Origin: Lineus longissimus
Lineage: Eukaryota > Nemertea > Pilidiophora > Heteronemertea > Lineidae
Length of the DNA: 60,000 bases
Direction: 5' to 3'
NCBI RefSeq assembly: GCF_910592395.1
Contig: NC_088311.1
Span: 10,420,501 to 10,480,500, forward strand
Part shown: in pieces, positions 59,991-60,000 of the stretch
Numbering within the stretch: the first letter of the stretch is position 1
Layout: each line of letters starts with the position of its first letter
Position numbers and translations under genes: made by a program
Notes under the pieces: generated by a model
What the model was told of the DNA's origin: nothing
The model's input: only the letters and a program-made list of their open reading frames with translations
The model's database searches: none

Positions 59991-60000
59991 GAATGGCTTG

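Overview
The window is a piece of a eukaryotic (metazoan) genome: two intron-rich genes with consensus GT-AG splice sites, plus many tandem repeats and short transposons. The organism cannot be fixed from the sequence. The repeat families (tRNA-derived SINEs, small TA-flanked inverted-repeat elements, and an ACG-rich repeat ending in a short GC-rich hairpin) suggest a marine invertebrate. A strong excess of the palindrome TAGGCCTA makes me lean, with low confidence, to an echinoderm or hemichordate relative.

Plus strand, 1973-10322: a complete cytochrome P450 gene. Eleven exons join in frame to 515 residues with an N-terminal membrane anchor, I-helix AGHET, ExxR, PERF and the heme-cysteine loop. 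Minus strand, 57011-15879: the whole coding region of RTEL1, the iron-sulfur DEAH-box helicase that keeps telomeres and replication forks intact. Twenty-nine coding exons join in frame to 1398 residues, from the Walker A motif through the Fe-S cysteines, DEAH box and motifs V and VI to one harmonin-like domain, a long serine-rich linker and a C-terminal RING-type C4C4 domain. The two genes are convergent. About 4 kb of satellite DNA (81-bp and 65-bp units) lies between their 3' ends.

Layout: 1-1972 is upstream sequence with two inverted-repeat elements; 1973-10322 is the P450; 10323-11055 is its probable 3'UTR, containing a 20-bp minisatellite; 11385-14890 is satellite; 15056-15878 is the probable RTEL1 3'UTR; 15879-57031 is RTEL1, with very long introns 4 (11 kb) and 5 (8.2 kb) full of mobile elements; 57032-60000 is the RTEL1 upstream region with more inverted-repeat elements.

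The most unusual signal is that local tandem duplications repeatedly span exon-intron junctions. In the P450, intron 1 holds about fifteen extra copies of the exon 1 end plus its 5' splice site, intron 2 holds three extra copies of the exon 2 5' splice site, and intron 6 holds ten extra copies of the exon 7 3' splice site. In RTEL1, exon 21 occurs as five tandem copies separated by only 13 nt. Copies 1, 2 and 4 keep the reading frame and both splice sites, so they look like mutually exclusive exons. Exon 22 also has one clear and one possible downstream copy. All exon boundaries here are my reading from splice consensus, phase and family similarity; no transcript or database search was available.
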